A stretch of DNA of 41,080 bases from Nitrospirota bacterium. GTDB taxonomy: Bacteria; Nitrospirota; Nitrospiria; Nitrospirales; Nitrospiraceae. The notes under the pieces were generated by a model. The model saw only the letters and a program-made list of their open reading frames with translations. It was not told where the DNA came from and did not search any database. A program made the translations under genes and the position numbers. Location: the NCBI GenBank assembly GCA_002737345.1, contig NSIK01000001.1:8421-49500 (forward strand). Reading direction: 5' to 3'. Of this stretch, positions 7,373 to 19,230 are shown piece after piece (position 1 is the first letter of the stretch; each line of letters begins with the position of its first letter).

Positions 7373-7744
7373 ATGAGCCTTCTGCGCTTGAGTTTGGTTG
7401 TGGCGGTATTGGCCGTGAATGTCGTATTGGCTCTGACGAACCCCACTACGGATCAATATCTAAACTTCATACAATCAGAACTGGCCAAGGCCATGGAGCG
7501 AATGGAGCAGGCCACTCCGGAACGGGAGGGGTCGCTGGTGAGAAGTATTTTTCGCAGACATAGCCAGGAACTGCTGAATAGCATGATCCGTCCCCACACG
7601 GTGCGTCGCAATTTTGGTATGCTCAGTCGGTTCGAAACCACAGTGCTGGGTACCCGGGTGGTAGTCATCGGAATCTATGGCCGATTCGTTCCTATTGAGG
7701 GGGTGGATGAGGCCATTATGGCCATCGGGCATCGGGGCCTGTAG
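7373..7744 (+). CDS. DUF4359-like exported or anchored protein
   Basis: A 123-aa protein starting MSLLRLSLVVAVLAVNVVLAL, one hydrophobic N-terminal segment that can serve as a signal anchor. It is followed by 'TNPTTDQYLNFIQSELA', resembling the NPs-x-x-Y motif at the start of the DUF4359 family known from cyanobacteria. The C-terminal half has 'RRNFGMLSRFETTVLGTRVVVIGIYGRFVPI', like the family's 'R-N-x-x-x-F-S-x-F' and 'GIFGxF' pattern. The function of that family is unknown. The ATG at 7373 has an AGGGATCAGG Shine-Dalgarno region just upstream, which favours it over 7304. Confidence 0.65.
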   Translation: MSLLRLSLVVAVLAVNVVLALTNPTTDQYLNFIQSELAKAMERMEQATPEREGSLVRSIFRRHSQELLNSMIRPHTVRRNFGMLSRFETTVLGTRVVVIGIYGRFVPIEGVDEAIMAIGHRGL

Positions 7745-7803
7745 GTTTTTTTCCACGGGGAATCCATTGGGCCCTAAAGCGAGGTCATTTCTGCTCGAAA
7801 ATC

Positions 7804-7812
7804 TGTGGATAA
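7804..7812 (-). promoter_or_regulatory. DnaA box (perfect consensus, reverse)
   Basis: TGTGGATAA here is the exact reverse complement of the DnaA box TTATCCACA. Together with the second box at 7858-7866 it forms an inverted pair about 54 bp apart, upstream of the nrdJ promoter. Confidence 0.7.
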
Positions 7813-7857
7813 GTGGGTCTGAACATCGGGGAAATAGCCTCCAGCAAGCGGTTATAG

Positions 7858-7866
7858 TTATCCACA
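7858..7866 (+). promoter_or_regulatory. DnaA box (perfect consensus, forward)
   Basis: TTATCCACA matches the strong DnaA-box consensus at all nine positions. It lies about 40 bp upstream of the -35 element of the nrdJ promoter. A weaker 7-of-9 match (TTTTCCACG) lies at 7749-7757. Confidence 0.7.
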
Positions 7867-7891
7867 GGCTGTCCTCAGTTTTCACAGACGA

Positions 7892-7907
7892 CCACTACAT
7901 TTGGTGT
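7892..7907 (+). promoter_or_regulatory. NrdR box 1 (candidate)
   Basis: CCACTACATTTGGTGT matches the NrdR consensus (acaCwAtATaTwGtgt) at 12 of 16 positions, including the core C4, A6, A8-T9, T11 and G13. It abuts the -35 element TTGACA. NrdR is the ATP/dATP-sensing repressor of ribonucleotide reductase genes; its own gene is not in the window. Confidence 0.6.
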
Positions 7908-7933
7908 TGACAATTTTTCATGATAGCTATATG
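7907..7933 (+). promoter_or_regulatory. nrdJ promoter (candidate)
   Basis: A perfect -35 hexamer TTGACA (7907-7912) is followed after 15 nt by TATATG (7928-7933), 4 of 6 to the -10 consensus. Spacing is short, which fits a regulated promoter. Both elements are embedded between and inside the two NrdR-like boxes. Confidence 0.5.
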
Positions 7934-7939
7934 TAGTTG
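7924..7939 (+). promoter_or_regulatory. NrdR box 2 (candidate)
   Basis: TAGCTATATGTAGTTG matches the NrdR consensus at 10 of 16 positions, with the central CTATATGTAG conserved. Its start is 32 bp from that of box 1 (16 bp between boxes), i.e. three helical turns, the spacing known for NrdR box pairs. It covers the candidate -10 element. Confidence 0.55.
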
Positions 7940-8002
7940 TTCATTAGGTGTGCTGAGCAACTTGATACCAAATAGCAACCGTGCGGCTGGGGAGGGGAAA
8001 TA

Positions 8003-11000
8003 GTGAGAATAGAACGTCGATTTACACGTCGCGGACAAAGTCCCTATGAAGGCCTACCGTTCGTGAAACGTTCGTCGGAAATTCGTAATCCCGACGGGTC
8101 GACGGTGTTCAAGTTGGACAACATCGATATTCCGGAACCCTGGTCCCAGTTGGCAATCGACATTCTCGCGCAAAAATATTTCAGGAAAGCCGGAGTGCCC
8201 CAGCGAGATGAGCAGGGGAATCCGATCATCGGAGCAGACGGTAAGCCGCAGTTGGGTGGCGAGTGGGACTCCCGACAGGTGTTTGAGCGCCTTGCCGGGT
8301 GTTGGACCTCGTGGGGGAAAAACTTCGGCTATTTCAAGACGCCCGAGGATAGCGATGCCTTCCACGGTGAGCTCTGTTACATGCTCGCGCATCAAATGGT
8401 TGCACCGAACTCCCCGCAGTGGTTTAACACAGGGCTCCATTATGCGTATGGCCTTTCAGGTCCTGCGCAGGGCCATTACTACGTCGATCCCAAGACCTGC
8501 GAAGTAGTCAAAGCCACCAACGCCTTCGAGCATCCACAACCGCATGCCTGTTTCATTCAATCCGTTGACGACGACTTAGTCGGCGAGGGTGGCATTATGG
8601 ATCTATGGGTGCGGGAAGCGCGCCTGTTCAAGTATGGATCAGGGACCGGCACCAACTTCTCCAAGCTTCGCGGCGATGCCGAACCCCTGTCCGGCGGCGG
8701 ACGTTCGTCCGGTTTGATGTCCTTCCTGCGCATCGGCGACCGCGCAGCCGGCGCTATTAAATCAGGCGGGACGACCAGACGGGCCGCCAAAATGGTTTGC
8801 CTCGATTTGGATCACCCCGATATCGAAGAATTTATCAATTGGAAGGTGGTCGAAGAGCAAAAGGTCGCCGCCATGGTGACCGGCTCGAAGATCTGCGCGC
8901 AACGTCTGAATGCCGTATTGAAGGCCTGCCATGTCGTTGATGGCGCAGGTCAGATGAAAATCGAGACCAATGTCAAAGAGAATCCCATTCTCAAGGAAGC
9001 CCTGGCGGCGGCCAGGCGGGATATGGTTCCGGAATCCTATGTGCATCGGATGTTTTCCTATGCACAGCAGGGGTTCACACATTTTACGTTTCATGAGTAC
9101 GATACGAATTGGGATGGCAAGGCCTACCAGACTGTCTCCGGCCAGAACTCCAACAACAGCGTACGTATTCCCAACGAGTTCTTTGCGGCGCTGGAGGTGG
9201 ACGGGGATTGGCAGCTCAAGCGTCGGATCGACGGCAAAGTTTCCAAGACCCTCAAGGCACGGGACCTCTGGGATCAGATTGCCTGGGCCGCCTGGATTTG
9301 CGCGGATCCCGGCACACAATACGACACCACCATCAATGAATGGCATACCTGTCCGGAAGATGGCCGTATCAATGCTTCCAATCCCTGCTCGGAATATATG
9401 TTCCTGGACGATACTGCGTGTAATTTAGCTTCGCTCAACCTCGGCCAATTTTTCACGACTGAGGGCCAGTTGGAGCTGGAGAATTTTCGCCATGCGGTGC
9501 GTCTCTGGACGGTCGTGCTGGAGATCAGTGTGTTGATGGCTTCTTTCCCCAGCCGTGCCATTGCCGAGAAGAGTTACCAGTTCCGCACGCTAGGGCTTGG
9601 CTATGCCAACATGGGGACGGTGTTGATGCGGCAGGGGATTCCCTACGATTCGCTCAAAGCATTGGCGATCTGCGGCGCGCTGACCGCGATCATGACCGGC
9701 GAATCCTATGCTACGTCGGCGGAAATGGCGGCCGAACTGTCGCCTTTCCCCAACTATGCCAAAAATCGTGAGGCCATGCTGCGCGTCATCCGCAATCACC
9801 GTCGCGCTGCCTACAATGCCGCTCCGGAAGAATATGAACAATTGACGATCCCTCCGATCGGAATCCAGCCGGAACATTGCCCGCCTGAGCTGCTCGTGGC
9901 GGCGCGCCGCGCCTGGGACCGGGCGCTCGAATTGGGCACAGCCTACGGGTATCGCAATGCGCAGGTCACGGTGATCGCCCCGACCGGGACGATCGGACTC
10001 GTGATGGATTGCGACACGACCGGTATCGAGCCGGACTTCGCGCTGGTGAAGTTCAAGAAGCTAGCGGGCGGAGGCTATTTCAAGATTATCAATCAGAGCA
10101 TCCCGGCCGCCCTGAGAACCTTGGAATATACCGAGGCTCAGATCCAGGACATCGTGGACTATTGCGCCGGTCGGCAGACGCTGCAGACTGCGCCGTTCAT
10201 CAACCATGAGACGCTACGACAGAAGGGCTTTGATGATGCCGCGCTCGCGCGTATGGAAAGCGGACTGGCTCAGGCCTTCGAAATCCAATTTGTCTTTAAT
10301 AAGTATGCGCTGGGCGAGGACTTCTCCCGGGAGAAGTTGGGATTGACCGACCTGCAATTGAACGAATCCAACTTCAATATGTTGAAGGCGCTTGGCTTTA
10401 CCCAGGAAGAAGTCGCGGCGGCCAACGATTATTGCTGCGGGACCATGACGGTAGAAGGAGCGCCCCACCTCAAGCCCGAGCACCTGCCGATCTTCGATTG
10501 CGCCAACCGGTGCGGCCGGATCGGTCAGCGCTATATCGCCGTGGATGCGCACATCCGCATGATGGCGGTGGCGCAGCCCTTCATCAGCGGCGCCATTAGC
10601 AAGACGATCAACATGCCAGCCCATGCGACGTTGGACGAAGTGAAGTCGTCTTATCTTTTGGCCTGGAAGAGCATGGTCAAAGCCGTGGCCCTCTATCGCG
10701 ATGGATCCAAGCTGAGCCAGCCCTTATCCGCCTCGACGGACAGCGGCAAGACGATTGACTCCACGTCGGAAGTGCTGGCGATGGCGGAAAAAATCACCGA
10801 GCGAGTGCTGGTGCGGTACCTGGCGAAACGCCGGTCGCTCCCTGGCCGACGCAATGGCTATACGCAGAAAGCTGTTGTCGGAGGGCATAAGCTCTATCTC
10901 CGCACGGGCGAATATGAGGACGGGACCTGTGGCGAAATTTTCCTGGACATGCATAAGGAAGGGGCCGCCTTCCGCAGTTTGATGAACTGCTTCGCCATCG

Positions 11001-11542
11001 CCATCTCGCTCGGGCTTCAGCATGGCGTGCCGCTGGAGGAGTTCGTCGAAGCCTTTGTCTTTACCCGCTTCGAGCCGAACGGGCCGGTCAAGTTGAACGA
11101 CCGGATCAAGATGTCCACCTCGATCATCGATTACATCTTCCGGGAACTGGCCGTGACCTATCTCGATCGCTACGACTTGGCGCAGGTCAAGGAAGAGGAT
11201 CTGCGAATGGATTTGGTCAAGAAGGATGAGCAGGACCCTGAATGTGTCGATGAGGAAGCCACGCCTGAAACGCTCGCGGGGACCTCCATCAGCACCGACA
11301 TATTTCCTGCGCGACGGGGCGCGGCGCCTCGTCATAAGAGCACCGATCATGGCAATGGCCATGCGAGCGTTACCCATACAGTCGAGCTGAAGCGCGAAAC
11401 CGTAACGCTGACTGCCATTCAAGTGGCTCGTCAAAAAGGCTACGAGGGCGATCCCTGTTCCCAGTGCAAGCAGTTCACCATGGTGCGGAACGGAACCTGT
11501 CTCAAGTGTGAGACCTGTGGTGAAACGAGCGGCTGCTCCTAA
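8003..11542 (+). CDS. nrdJ: Vitamin B12-dependent (class II) ribonucleotide reductase
   Basis: An 1179-aa enzyme that reduces ribonucleotides to deoxyribonucleotides using adenosylcobalamin. Visible family signatures include '[16 protein letters not shown]', '[15 protein letters not shown]', '[15 protein letters not shown]', '[20 protein letters not shown]' with the active-site cysteine region, '[24 protein letters not shown]', and '[14 protein letters not shown]'. The far C-terminus carries C-x2-C pairs ([21 protein letters not shown]), the mobile tail that re-reduces the active site. A long C-terminal extension (about 930-1130) is usual for this subtype. GTG at 8003 is the start, with a GGAGGGG Shine-Dalgarno 6 nt upstream. 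Regulation is suggested by two NrdR-like boxes and two DnaA boxes upstream. No cobalamin riboswitch and no intein were recognised. It appears to be monocistronic. Confidence 0.95.
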   Translation: MRIERRFTRRGQSPYEGLPFVKRSSEIRNPDGSTVFKLDNIDIPEPWSQLAIDILAQKYFRKAGVPQRDEQGNPIIGADGKPQLGGEWDSRQVFERLAGCWTSWGKNFGYFKTPEDSDAFHGELCYMLAHQMVAPNSPQWFNTGLHYAYGLSGPAQGHYYVDPKTCEVVKATNAFEHPQPHACFIQSVDDDLVGEGGIMDLWVREARLFKYGSGTGTNFSKLRGDAEPLSGGGRSSGLMSFLRIGDRAAGAIKSGGTTRRAAKMVCLDLDHPDIEEFINWKVVEEQKVAAMVTGSKICAQRLNAVLKACHVVDGAGQMKIETNVKENPILKEALAAARRDMVPESYVHRMFSYAQQGFTHFTFHEYDTNWDGKAYQTVSGQNSNNSVRIPNEFFAALEVDGDWQLKRRIDGKVSKTLKARDLWDQIAWAAWICADPGTQYDTTINEWHTCPEDGRINASNPCSEYMFLDDTACNLASLNLGQFFTTEGQLELENFRHAVRLWTVVLEISVLMASFPSRAIAEKSYQFRTLGLGYANMGTVLMRQGIPYDSLKALAICGALTAIMTGESYATSAEMAAELSPFPNYAKNREAMLRVIRNHRRAAYNAAPEEYEQLTIPPIGIQPEHCPPELLVAARRAWDRALELGTAYGYRNAQVTVIAPTGTIGLVMDCDTTGIEPDFALVKFKKLAGGGYFKIINQSIPAALRTLEYTEAQIQDIVDYCAGRQTLQTAPFINHETLRQKGFDDAALARMESGLAQAFEIQFVFNKYALGEDFSREKLGLTDLQLNESNFNMLKALGFTQEEVAAANDYCCGTMTVEGAPHLKPEHLPIFDCANRCGRIGQRYIAVDAHIRMMAVAQPFISGAISKTINMPAHATLDEVKSSYLLAWKSMVKAVALYRDGSKLSQPLSASTDSGKTIDSTSEVLAMAEKITERVLVRYLAKRRSLPGRRNGYTQKAVVGGHKLYLRTGEYEDGTCGEIFLDMHKEGAAFRSLMNCFAIAISLGLQHGVPLEEFVEAFVFTRFEPNGPVKLNDRIKMSTSIIDYIFRELAVTYLDRYDLAQVKEEDLRMDLVKKDEQDPECVDEEATPETLAGTSISTDIFPARRGAAPRHKSTDHGNGHASVTHTVELKRETVTLTAIQVARQKGYEGDPCSQCKQFTMVRNGTCLKCETCGETSGCS

Positions 11543-11564
11543 CTACGAGGGTTCGAGCGTTCCC

Positions 11565-11593
11565 TTCCATCGCCTCGTGCCACGAGGATGGAA
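11565..11593 (+). other. Strong hairpin downstream of nrdJ
   Basis: TTCCAT (11565-11570) pairs with ATGGAA (11588-11593), and inside it CCTCGTG (11573-11579) faces CACGAGG (11581-11587). Together they form a long stem with a small CG bulge. It begins 22 nt after the nrdJ stop. No T-run follows, so it may be a processing or stabilising hairpin, or a Rho-dependent end, rather than an intrinsic terminator. Confidence 0.45.
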
Positions 11594-11719
11594 AGAATCG
11601 GCGCAGAAACTGGCAGAGGAGATCGCTGCCCCGTTCAGCTCTGTGTATGAATATCAGTGTCTAAACGATCTCTGTCAGGTCCTTTAAATCATGCGTCTCT
11701 TGGTCACGGAGTAACGGTC

Positions 11720-12130
11720 ATGCCTACCACAACTCAATTGGTTATCAGCGGACGGAGCAAGCCTGGCGTCATGGCTGAAGTGGCCCAGGTCCTTGGGAAA
11801 GCGAAGGTCAACATTATGGCCTTTTCCGCTCCGGAAGTGACTGGAACGGGAAAGCTGAGACTCTTGGTCGCGGACCTGGAGGGCGCCAGAGTCGCGCTGA
11901 GGGGTGCGAAGATCAAGTTCGCCGAGGAAACGGCCTTGCTATTGAGCCTGGAGAACAAGCCTGGCGCGTTGACGGAAGTGGCGGATCTCTTGACCAAGGG
12001 CCGTATCAATATTAAATGCGGCTACTGTACCCCGTCCCGTGAAGGAAAGCGGGCGATCGTCGTCCTCACCGTCTCGAACACGCCAAAAGCGCTCACTATC
12101 CTGCAGGACCAATCGCTCGATGAGTTCTAG
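11720..12130 (+). CDS. Tandem ACT-domain protein
   Basis: A 136-aa protein made of two ACT domains. The first (about residues 5-65) begins 'QLVISGRSKPGVMAEVAQVLGKAKVNIMAFSA'; the second (about 72-130) begins 'ALLLSLENKPGALTEVADLLTKGRINIKCGY'. Each has the classic 'kPG-hh-aevaxxLxxxxhNI' ligand-binding loop. Stand-alone ACT proteins of this size are thought to sense amino acids, but the ligand here is unknown. ATG at 11720 has a GGAG 8 nt upstream and was preferred to 11657, whose extra 21 residues lack domain character. A decayed lipoprotein gene starts 3 nt after the stop. Confidence 0.85.
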   Translation: MPTTTQLVISGRSKPGVMAEVAQVLGKAKVNIMAFSAPEVTGTGKLRLLVADLEGARVALRGAKIKFAEETALLLSLENKPGALTEVADLLTKGRINIKCGYCTPSREGKRAIVVLTVSNTPKALTILQDQSLDEF

Positions 12131-12132
12131 TC

Positions 12133-12568
12133 ATGGCTTCTCAGGGGCTTCGTGCCTATCAGTTCCTCTAGCTGCTTTTCCTGCCCTCCTTCTTTGCCGC
12201 GACCCTGACTGCTTGTAGTGGCCCTTCCAAGCCCGCCTATTCGCCGGGGCTCAGGTGCTCAGAATGGCCTGGCCTGGCCCGGATTAGATCGAGTTTTGGG
12301 TCGTGGGCTATCAAGGCAGGGCTGCCGATAGGGGGGTCTTACGAGTTCAAGTCGGGTCATTTTCCGATCAGCAGAATGCGGTGAACCTGCTAGAAGGAGT
12401 CAACCCGTTCTATTCGGGGGCAGAGTCCAATCGATCGATCTGCCGGAAGGAAGGCGCTATCGGGTGCAGATAGGCCAGTTTGCAACGGAAACTCAGGCCG
12501 AAGCAGCAGCGTCCCGCCTCGAATCATCCCTGTCGCTCCATCCATTTATCTTTCGAGACGATTCCTAG
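12133..12568 (+). pseudogene. Decayed SPOR-domain lipoprotein (RlpA-like remnant)
   Basis: No intact frame spans this stretch, but pieces in three frames read as one protein. Frame 1 has a start (ATG 12133), an in-frame TAG at 12169-12171, then a lipoprotein-like 'FLPSFFAATLTACSG'. Frame 3 gives 'GVLRVQVGSFSDQQNAVNLL', a SPOR repeat. Frame 2 gives 'LPEGRYRVQIGQFATETQ' and 'AAASRLESSL', a second SPOR repeat ending at TAG 12566-12568. Restoring one G in the G5 run at 12416-12420 joins the two SPOR repeats in frame. The catalytic double-psi-barrel domain of RlpA, the septal lytic transglycosylase, is not visible and seems to be deleted. It directly follows the ACT gene. Sequencing error could explain one frameshift but not all the lesions. 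Confidence 0.7.
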
Positions 12569-12770
12569 AGCTTTCGTCATCGATGCATTTTACCGCGCAG
12601 TGCATTAGTTGTTCTGTAGTCAGCAAACGTAACCATATGATTTATAAGTTATTTTTCATCGTATGCTTGCTCCCGAGCTTATCCTGTGATACAGTGACCC
12701 CCCGATGGATATAGGTCCTATAGGTTCCTCCCACGCCACGTTGTTCTGCCAAAGCTTTCATTGCCGGTCC

Positions 12771-12829
12771 AGGGCGATAGGGGATAGCCCCGTGCCCTGC
12801 GGGCAGTTCCATTTAGCCGACAGAGTCGG
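12771..12829 (+). promoter_or_regulatory. Structured leader with mutually exclusive hairpins upstream of the CNNM gene
   Basis: Three inverted repeats lie just before the CNNM/CorC start. AGGGC (12771-12775) pairs with GCCCT (12794-12798), enclosing GGGG (12780-12783) and CCCC (12788-12791). TGCCC (12793-12797) can instead pair with GGGCA (12801-12805). CCGAC (12817-12821) pairs with GTCGG (12825-12829). The first two pairings compete for the same bases, a switch-like layout. The rest of 12569-12770 holds no gene; a further inverted repeat (ATAGG/CCTAT) lies at 12710-12720. I could not match the leader to a known riboswitch class. Confidence 0.4.
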
Positions 12830-12852
12830 TCCCCTCAAGTAAATTGCAATCT

Positions 12853-16324
<3,472 letters not shown>

Positions 16325-16370
16325 TTACTGCGAGAGGGACCGTCCCTCACGACCGCCATAGGAGGTATCC

Positions 16371-17021
16371 ATGAAAGAGGAGAATCACATGAACAAGTTG
16401 ATGCCCAGATTCAGCTATCGCATCGTCCCCGCCATCTGCGTGGGACTGTTGCTGAGCGGCTGTGTCATGTCGGAGAAATACGAGGCAGAAAAAGTGCGCA
16501 GCCTGAACTTCCAGCGCCTCCTCGCTCAGGAAGAAAAGCGAACCAGCGAGCTGGATAATGAAGCCAGGCGGAGCAAGAGCGAACTGATGGAATTCGAGGC
16601 CAGGAACCGTGAGCTCACGGCGCAGATCCAGGCGGTGCGTGAGCAAGCGGCCCGTGCGCAGGAGGAAGCAGAAGCGATCAAGGAATCGGCGCTGCTGGAA
16701 CGTAAAGCCAAGGCCGATATGAAACGACCGGTCGCGCCCGGACGCAAGACGCGAGCAGTTGATCCCTTTGTCGATATTACCGATACGATGGATCTGAGCG
16801 CTTCCAATCTCGGGCTCTCTCCCGAGTCTTTTTCCCTGTCAGGCGTAGCCGAGTCACCGCAGAGAGGCCTGGGGGCTGCCACAACCCATGTTGTGAAGGC
16901 AGGCGAAACGCTCTATCGGATCAGCCGTCAATATGGCGTGTCCGTGGATAAAGTGAAAAAGTGGAATACGCTGCAGGACAATATTATCGAGATCGGACAG
17001 AAACTCATCGTAAGCCAATAG
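16371..17021 (+). CDS. LysM-domain lipoprotein with a coiled coil
   Basis: A 216-aa protein with a lipoprotein signal ending in the lipobox 'LLLSGC'. A charged coiled-coil stretch (about 38-115, rich in E, K, R, A) follows, then a linker with Ser/Leu, and a C-terminal LysM domain 'THVVKAGETLYRISRQYGVSVDKVKKWN' (about 168-214). LysM binds the glycan of peptidoglycan, so the protein probably tethers the outer membrane to the wall. The ATG at 16371 has an ideal AGGAGG 5 nt upstream. A second ATG at 16389 also has an AGAGGAG and gives a normal signal peptide too, so the start is uncertain by 6 residues. trpE begins 20 nt downstream, so the two may share a transcript. Confidence 0.85.
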   Translation: MKEENHMNKLMPRFSYRIVPAICVGLLLSGCVMSEKYEAEKVRSLNFQRLLAQEEKRTSELDNEARRSKSELMEFEARNRELTAQIQAVREQAARAQEEAEAIKESALLERKAKADMKRPVAPGRKTRAVDPFVDITDTMDLSASNLGLSPESFSLSGVAESPQRGLGAATTHVVKAGETLYRISRQYGVSVDKVKKWNTLQDNIIEIGQKLIVSQ

Positions 17022-17041
17022 TTAATAAATAGGACATTACC

Positions 17042-18538
17042 GTGGCGCCGCCGCAATATTCACTCAGCTTTGACCAATTTCGGCAGTATGGAGGGCAGGG
17101 GAACCTCATTCCGCTCTATCGGGAGATCCTGGCGGACTATGAGACCCCCGTTTCTGCCTTTGCCAAAATCGACCATGGCCCTTCCGCCTACCTCCTCGAA
17201 TCCATCGAAGGGGGCGAGAAATGGGCTCGCTATTCCTTCCTTGGCAGTGGCACACCCGTTGTCGTTTATGAAGACAAAGGCGACCTTCTGGTCGTGCAGG
17301 GCTCCAAGAAAAAACGTATCCCCAGCCGCGGAAATCCCCTCGAACGTCTGAGAGAGATGATGGAGGGGTATCGGCCTGTGACCGTGCCTGGCCTTCCCCC
17401 TTTCGTAGGTGGTGCGGTCGGTTATCTGAGTTACGACATGGTACGGACGTTTGAGGACCTGGCTGCCAGAAAGAAGGACCAGCTCAACATACCGGACTTC
17501 GCCTTTCTCCTCACCGACACGATGTTGATCTTCGACAATGTCGCCCAGAAGATCAAAGTCGTGGCCACAGCCCATATCACGGGCAAAGGGGAACGTGGCC
17601 TCAAGGCCTCCTATCGATCAGCCACAGAGCGGATCGAGCGTATGATCGCGAGGCTCAAACGTCCGCTCAGCCGCACGAAGCCCCACCGCCGTCGCAAGCC
17701 GGTCACCTTTACCTCGAACATGAGCAAGGCCGGCTTCGAGAAGATGGTCGTGCAGACGAAGGAATACATCAAGGCTGGTGATATCGTGCAGGCGGTATTG
17801 TCCCAGCGGTGGGAGGCCAACGTGCAGGCGCCGCCGCTGCAGCTCTATCGCGCCTTGCGGGTGGTGAATCCCTCTCCCTACATGTATTACCTTCGCATCG
17901 CGGGGGTCGAAATGGTCGGCTCCTCGCCCGAGACGCTCGTGCGTTGTGAAAACGGCGTCATTTCTGTCCGCCCCATTGCCGGTACGCGCCGCCGCGGCGC
18001 CACGCTGGAAGAAGATCAGCAGATGGAGCGGGGGCTCTTGGCGGACGAGAAGGAACGGGCCGAGCATGTCATGTTGGTCGATCTGGGGCGAAACGATGTG
18101 GGCCGTGTGGCCAAACCAGGCTCAGTGACCGTGGATTCGCTCATGCACATCGAGCGCTATTCGCATGTGATGCATATCGTGTCGAACGTGACAGGACAAC
18201 TGGATGAGTCGAGGACGGCCTACGATGTCCTGCGGGCCTGTTTTCCCGCCGGCACTGTGTCAGGCGCGCCGAAGATTCGGGCGATGCAGATCATCGACAA
18301 ACTGGAGCCGACCAGGCGCGGTCCTTATGCAGGCGCCGTGGGCTACTTCAGCTTCTCCGGTAACATGGATATGTGCATCAATATCCGCACGGTCGTTATG
18401 AAGAAGCATCAGGCCTTTATTCAGGCAGGGGCCGGGATCGTCGCGGACTCCAATCCTGAACATGAATATGAAGAGACTTGTAATAAGGCTCAGGCCATGA
18501 TGAAGGCCGTTGAGTTGGCCGAACAGGGGCTGGAATAG
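17042..18538 (+). CDS. trpE: Anthranilate synthase component I
   Basis: A 498-aa chorismate-using enzyme, the first step of tryptophan synthesis. The N-terminal 'SAYLLESIEGGEKWARYSFLG' contains the LLES motif that binds tryptophan for feedback inhibition. The catalytic half has 'GDIVQAVLSQRWE', 'NPSPYMYYLRI', 'VGSSPETLVR', 'RPIAGTRRRG', 'DEKERAEHVMLVDLGRNDVGRV', 'HIVSNVTGQL', 'CFPAGTVSGAPKIRAMQIID' and 'GAGIVADSNPEHEYEET'. All are typical of TrpE rather than PabB. GTG at 17042 is the start, with AGGA about 9 nt upstream. The first trp gene lies only 20 nt after the LysM lipoprotein gene, so there is no room for a trp attenuator directly before it. trpG follows after a 105-bp gap that holds an inverted repeat. 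Confidence 0.96.
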   Translation: MAPPQYSLSFDQFRQYGGQGNLIPLYREILADYETPVSAFAKIDHGPSAYLLESIEGGEKWARYSFLGSGTPVVVYEDKGDLLVVQGSKKKRIPSRGNPLERLREMMEGYRPVTVPGLPPFVGGAVGYLSYDMVRTFEDLAARKKDQLNIPDFAFLLTDTMLIFDNVAQKIKVVATAHITGKGERGLKASYRSATERIERMIARLKRPLSRTKPHRRRKPVTFTSNMSKAGFEKMVVQTKEYIKAGDIVQAVLSQRWEANVQAPPLQLYRALRVVNPSPYMYYLRIAGVEMVGSSPETLVRCENGVISVRPIAGTRRRGATLEEDQQMERGLLADEKERAEHVMLVDLGRNDVGRVAKPGSVTVDSLMHIERYSHVMHIVSNVTGQLDESRTAYDVLRACFPAGTVSGAPKIRAMQIIDKLEPTRRGPYAGAVGYFSFSGNMDMCINIRTVVMKKHQAFIQAGAGIVADSNPEHEYEETCNKAQAMMKAVELAEQGLE

Positions 18539-18545
18539 AAAACGT

Positions 18546-18618
18546 CGAAAGTCAAAAATTCTTCACCTTGATCAAGTCTTCGAGACCGCTCGTATAGCGT
18601 ACGACCTGACGACTTTCG
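18546..18618. repeat. Inverted-repeat element in the trpE-trpG gap
   Basis: CGAAAGTC (18546-18553) and GACTTTCG (18611-18618) are perfect inverted 8-mers about 57 bp apart. The flanks continue the similarity loosely (ACGTCGAAAGTCAAA against GACGACTTTCGGCTTTC). It fills most of the only gap over 50 bp in the trp gene run. It resembles the palindromic 'GACTTTCGAC' intergenic repeats that I associate with Nitrospira genomes; that link is from memory. Confidence 0.5.
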
Positions 18619-18643
18619 GCTTTCAGACTGTGGGGCTAATGTC

Positions 18644-19207
18644 ATGCTATTGATGATCGACAACTACGATTCCTTCACCTACAATCTCGTGCAATATTTC
18701 GGGGAACTGGGTGAGGACGTGCGGGTCTTCCGCAACAATAAGATTACGGTTGCGGAGATCGAAGCGTTGAAGCCCAGCCGTATCGTCATTTCTCCTGGAC
18801 CGTGCACCCCGATGGAAGCAGGCGTATCGGTCCAAACAATCAAGCATTTCGGCGGGAAGATTCCACTCTTGGGTGTCTGCCTCGGCCATCAGTGTCTGGC
18901 AGCAGCCTTTGGAGGCGAAGTGGTCAGGGCCGAGCGGTTGATGCATGGCAAGACCTCGAAGATCCGGCATGACGGGAAAACGATTTTTCAGGGCCTGCCC
19001 AATCCCTTCGACGCGACCCGCTACCATTCGCTGATCGTAAAGCGCGACAAGCTGCCTGGCTGTTTTGAAATTTCCGCTGAAACGGCCGAGGGGGAAATCA
19101 TGGGTCTGCGTCATCGGACCCTAGGCATCGAAGGGGTGCAGTTCCATCCGGAATCGATCCTCACGCCGGTGGGGAAAGACCTCCTCCGTAGCTTCCTGAA
19201 ACTCTAG
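18644..19207 (+). CDS. trpG: Anthranilate synthase component II (glutamine amidotransferase)
   Basis: A 187-aa class I glutamine amidotransferase that releases ammonia for TrpE. The nucleophile is C79 in '[15 protein letters not shown]'; the other triad members are H168 and E170 in '[10 protein letters not shown]'. The start '[19 protein letters not shown]' and '[11 protein letters not shown]' are typical of TrpG/PabA. Its place between trpE and trpD supports TrpG; it might also serve p-aminobenzoate synthesis, as some amphibolic TrpG proteins do. ATG at 18644. Confidence 0.95.
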   Translation: MLLMIDNYDSFTYNLVQYFGELGEDVRVFRNNKITVAEIEALKPSRIVISPGPCTPMEAGVSVQTIKHFGGKIPLLGVCLGHQCLAAAFGGEVVRAERLMHGKTSKIRHDGKTIFQGLPNPFDATRYHSLIVKRDKLPGCFEISAETAEGEIMGLRHRTLGIEGVQFHPESILTPVGKDLLRSFLKL

Positions 19208-19230
19208 CCCAACTAACCTGGTTCTCAGCC

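Noticed and set aside
7745-8002. Chromosomal replication origin
   Set aside because: Two perfect DnaA boxes and an AT-richer stretch are suggestive, but there are too few boxes, no dnaA/dnaN/gidA neighbours, and a better explanation as nrdJ control. Not excluded without a skew plot.
7745-8002. Cobalamin riboswitch upstream of nrdJ
   Set aside because: The B12-box pattern was not seen; the region is explained by the DnaA and NrdR-like sites.
10724-11434. 236-codon minus-strand frame inside nrdJ
   Set aside because: Antisense shadow in a GC-rich gene; no start signal or family pattern.
12569-12852. Known riboswitch (M-box, yybP-ykoY, cobalamin, c-di-GMP)
   Set aside because: None of the conserved cores that I know could be found; reported only as a structured leader.
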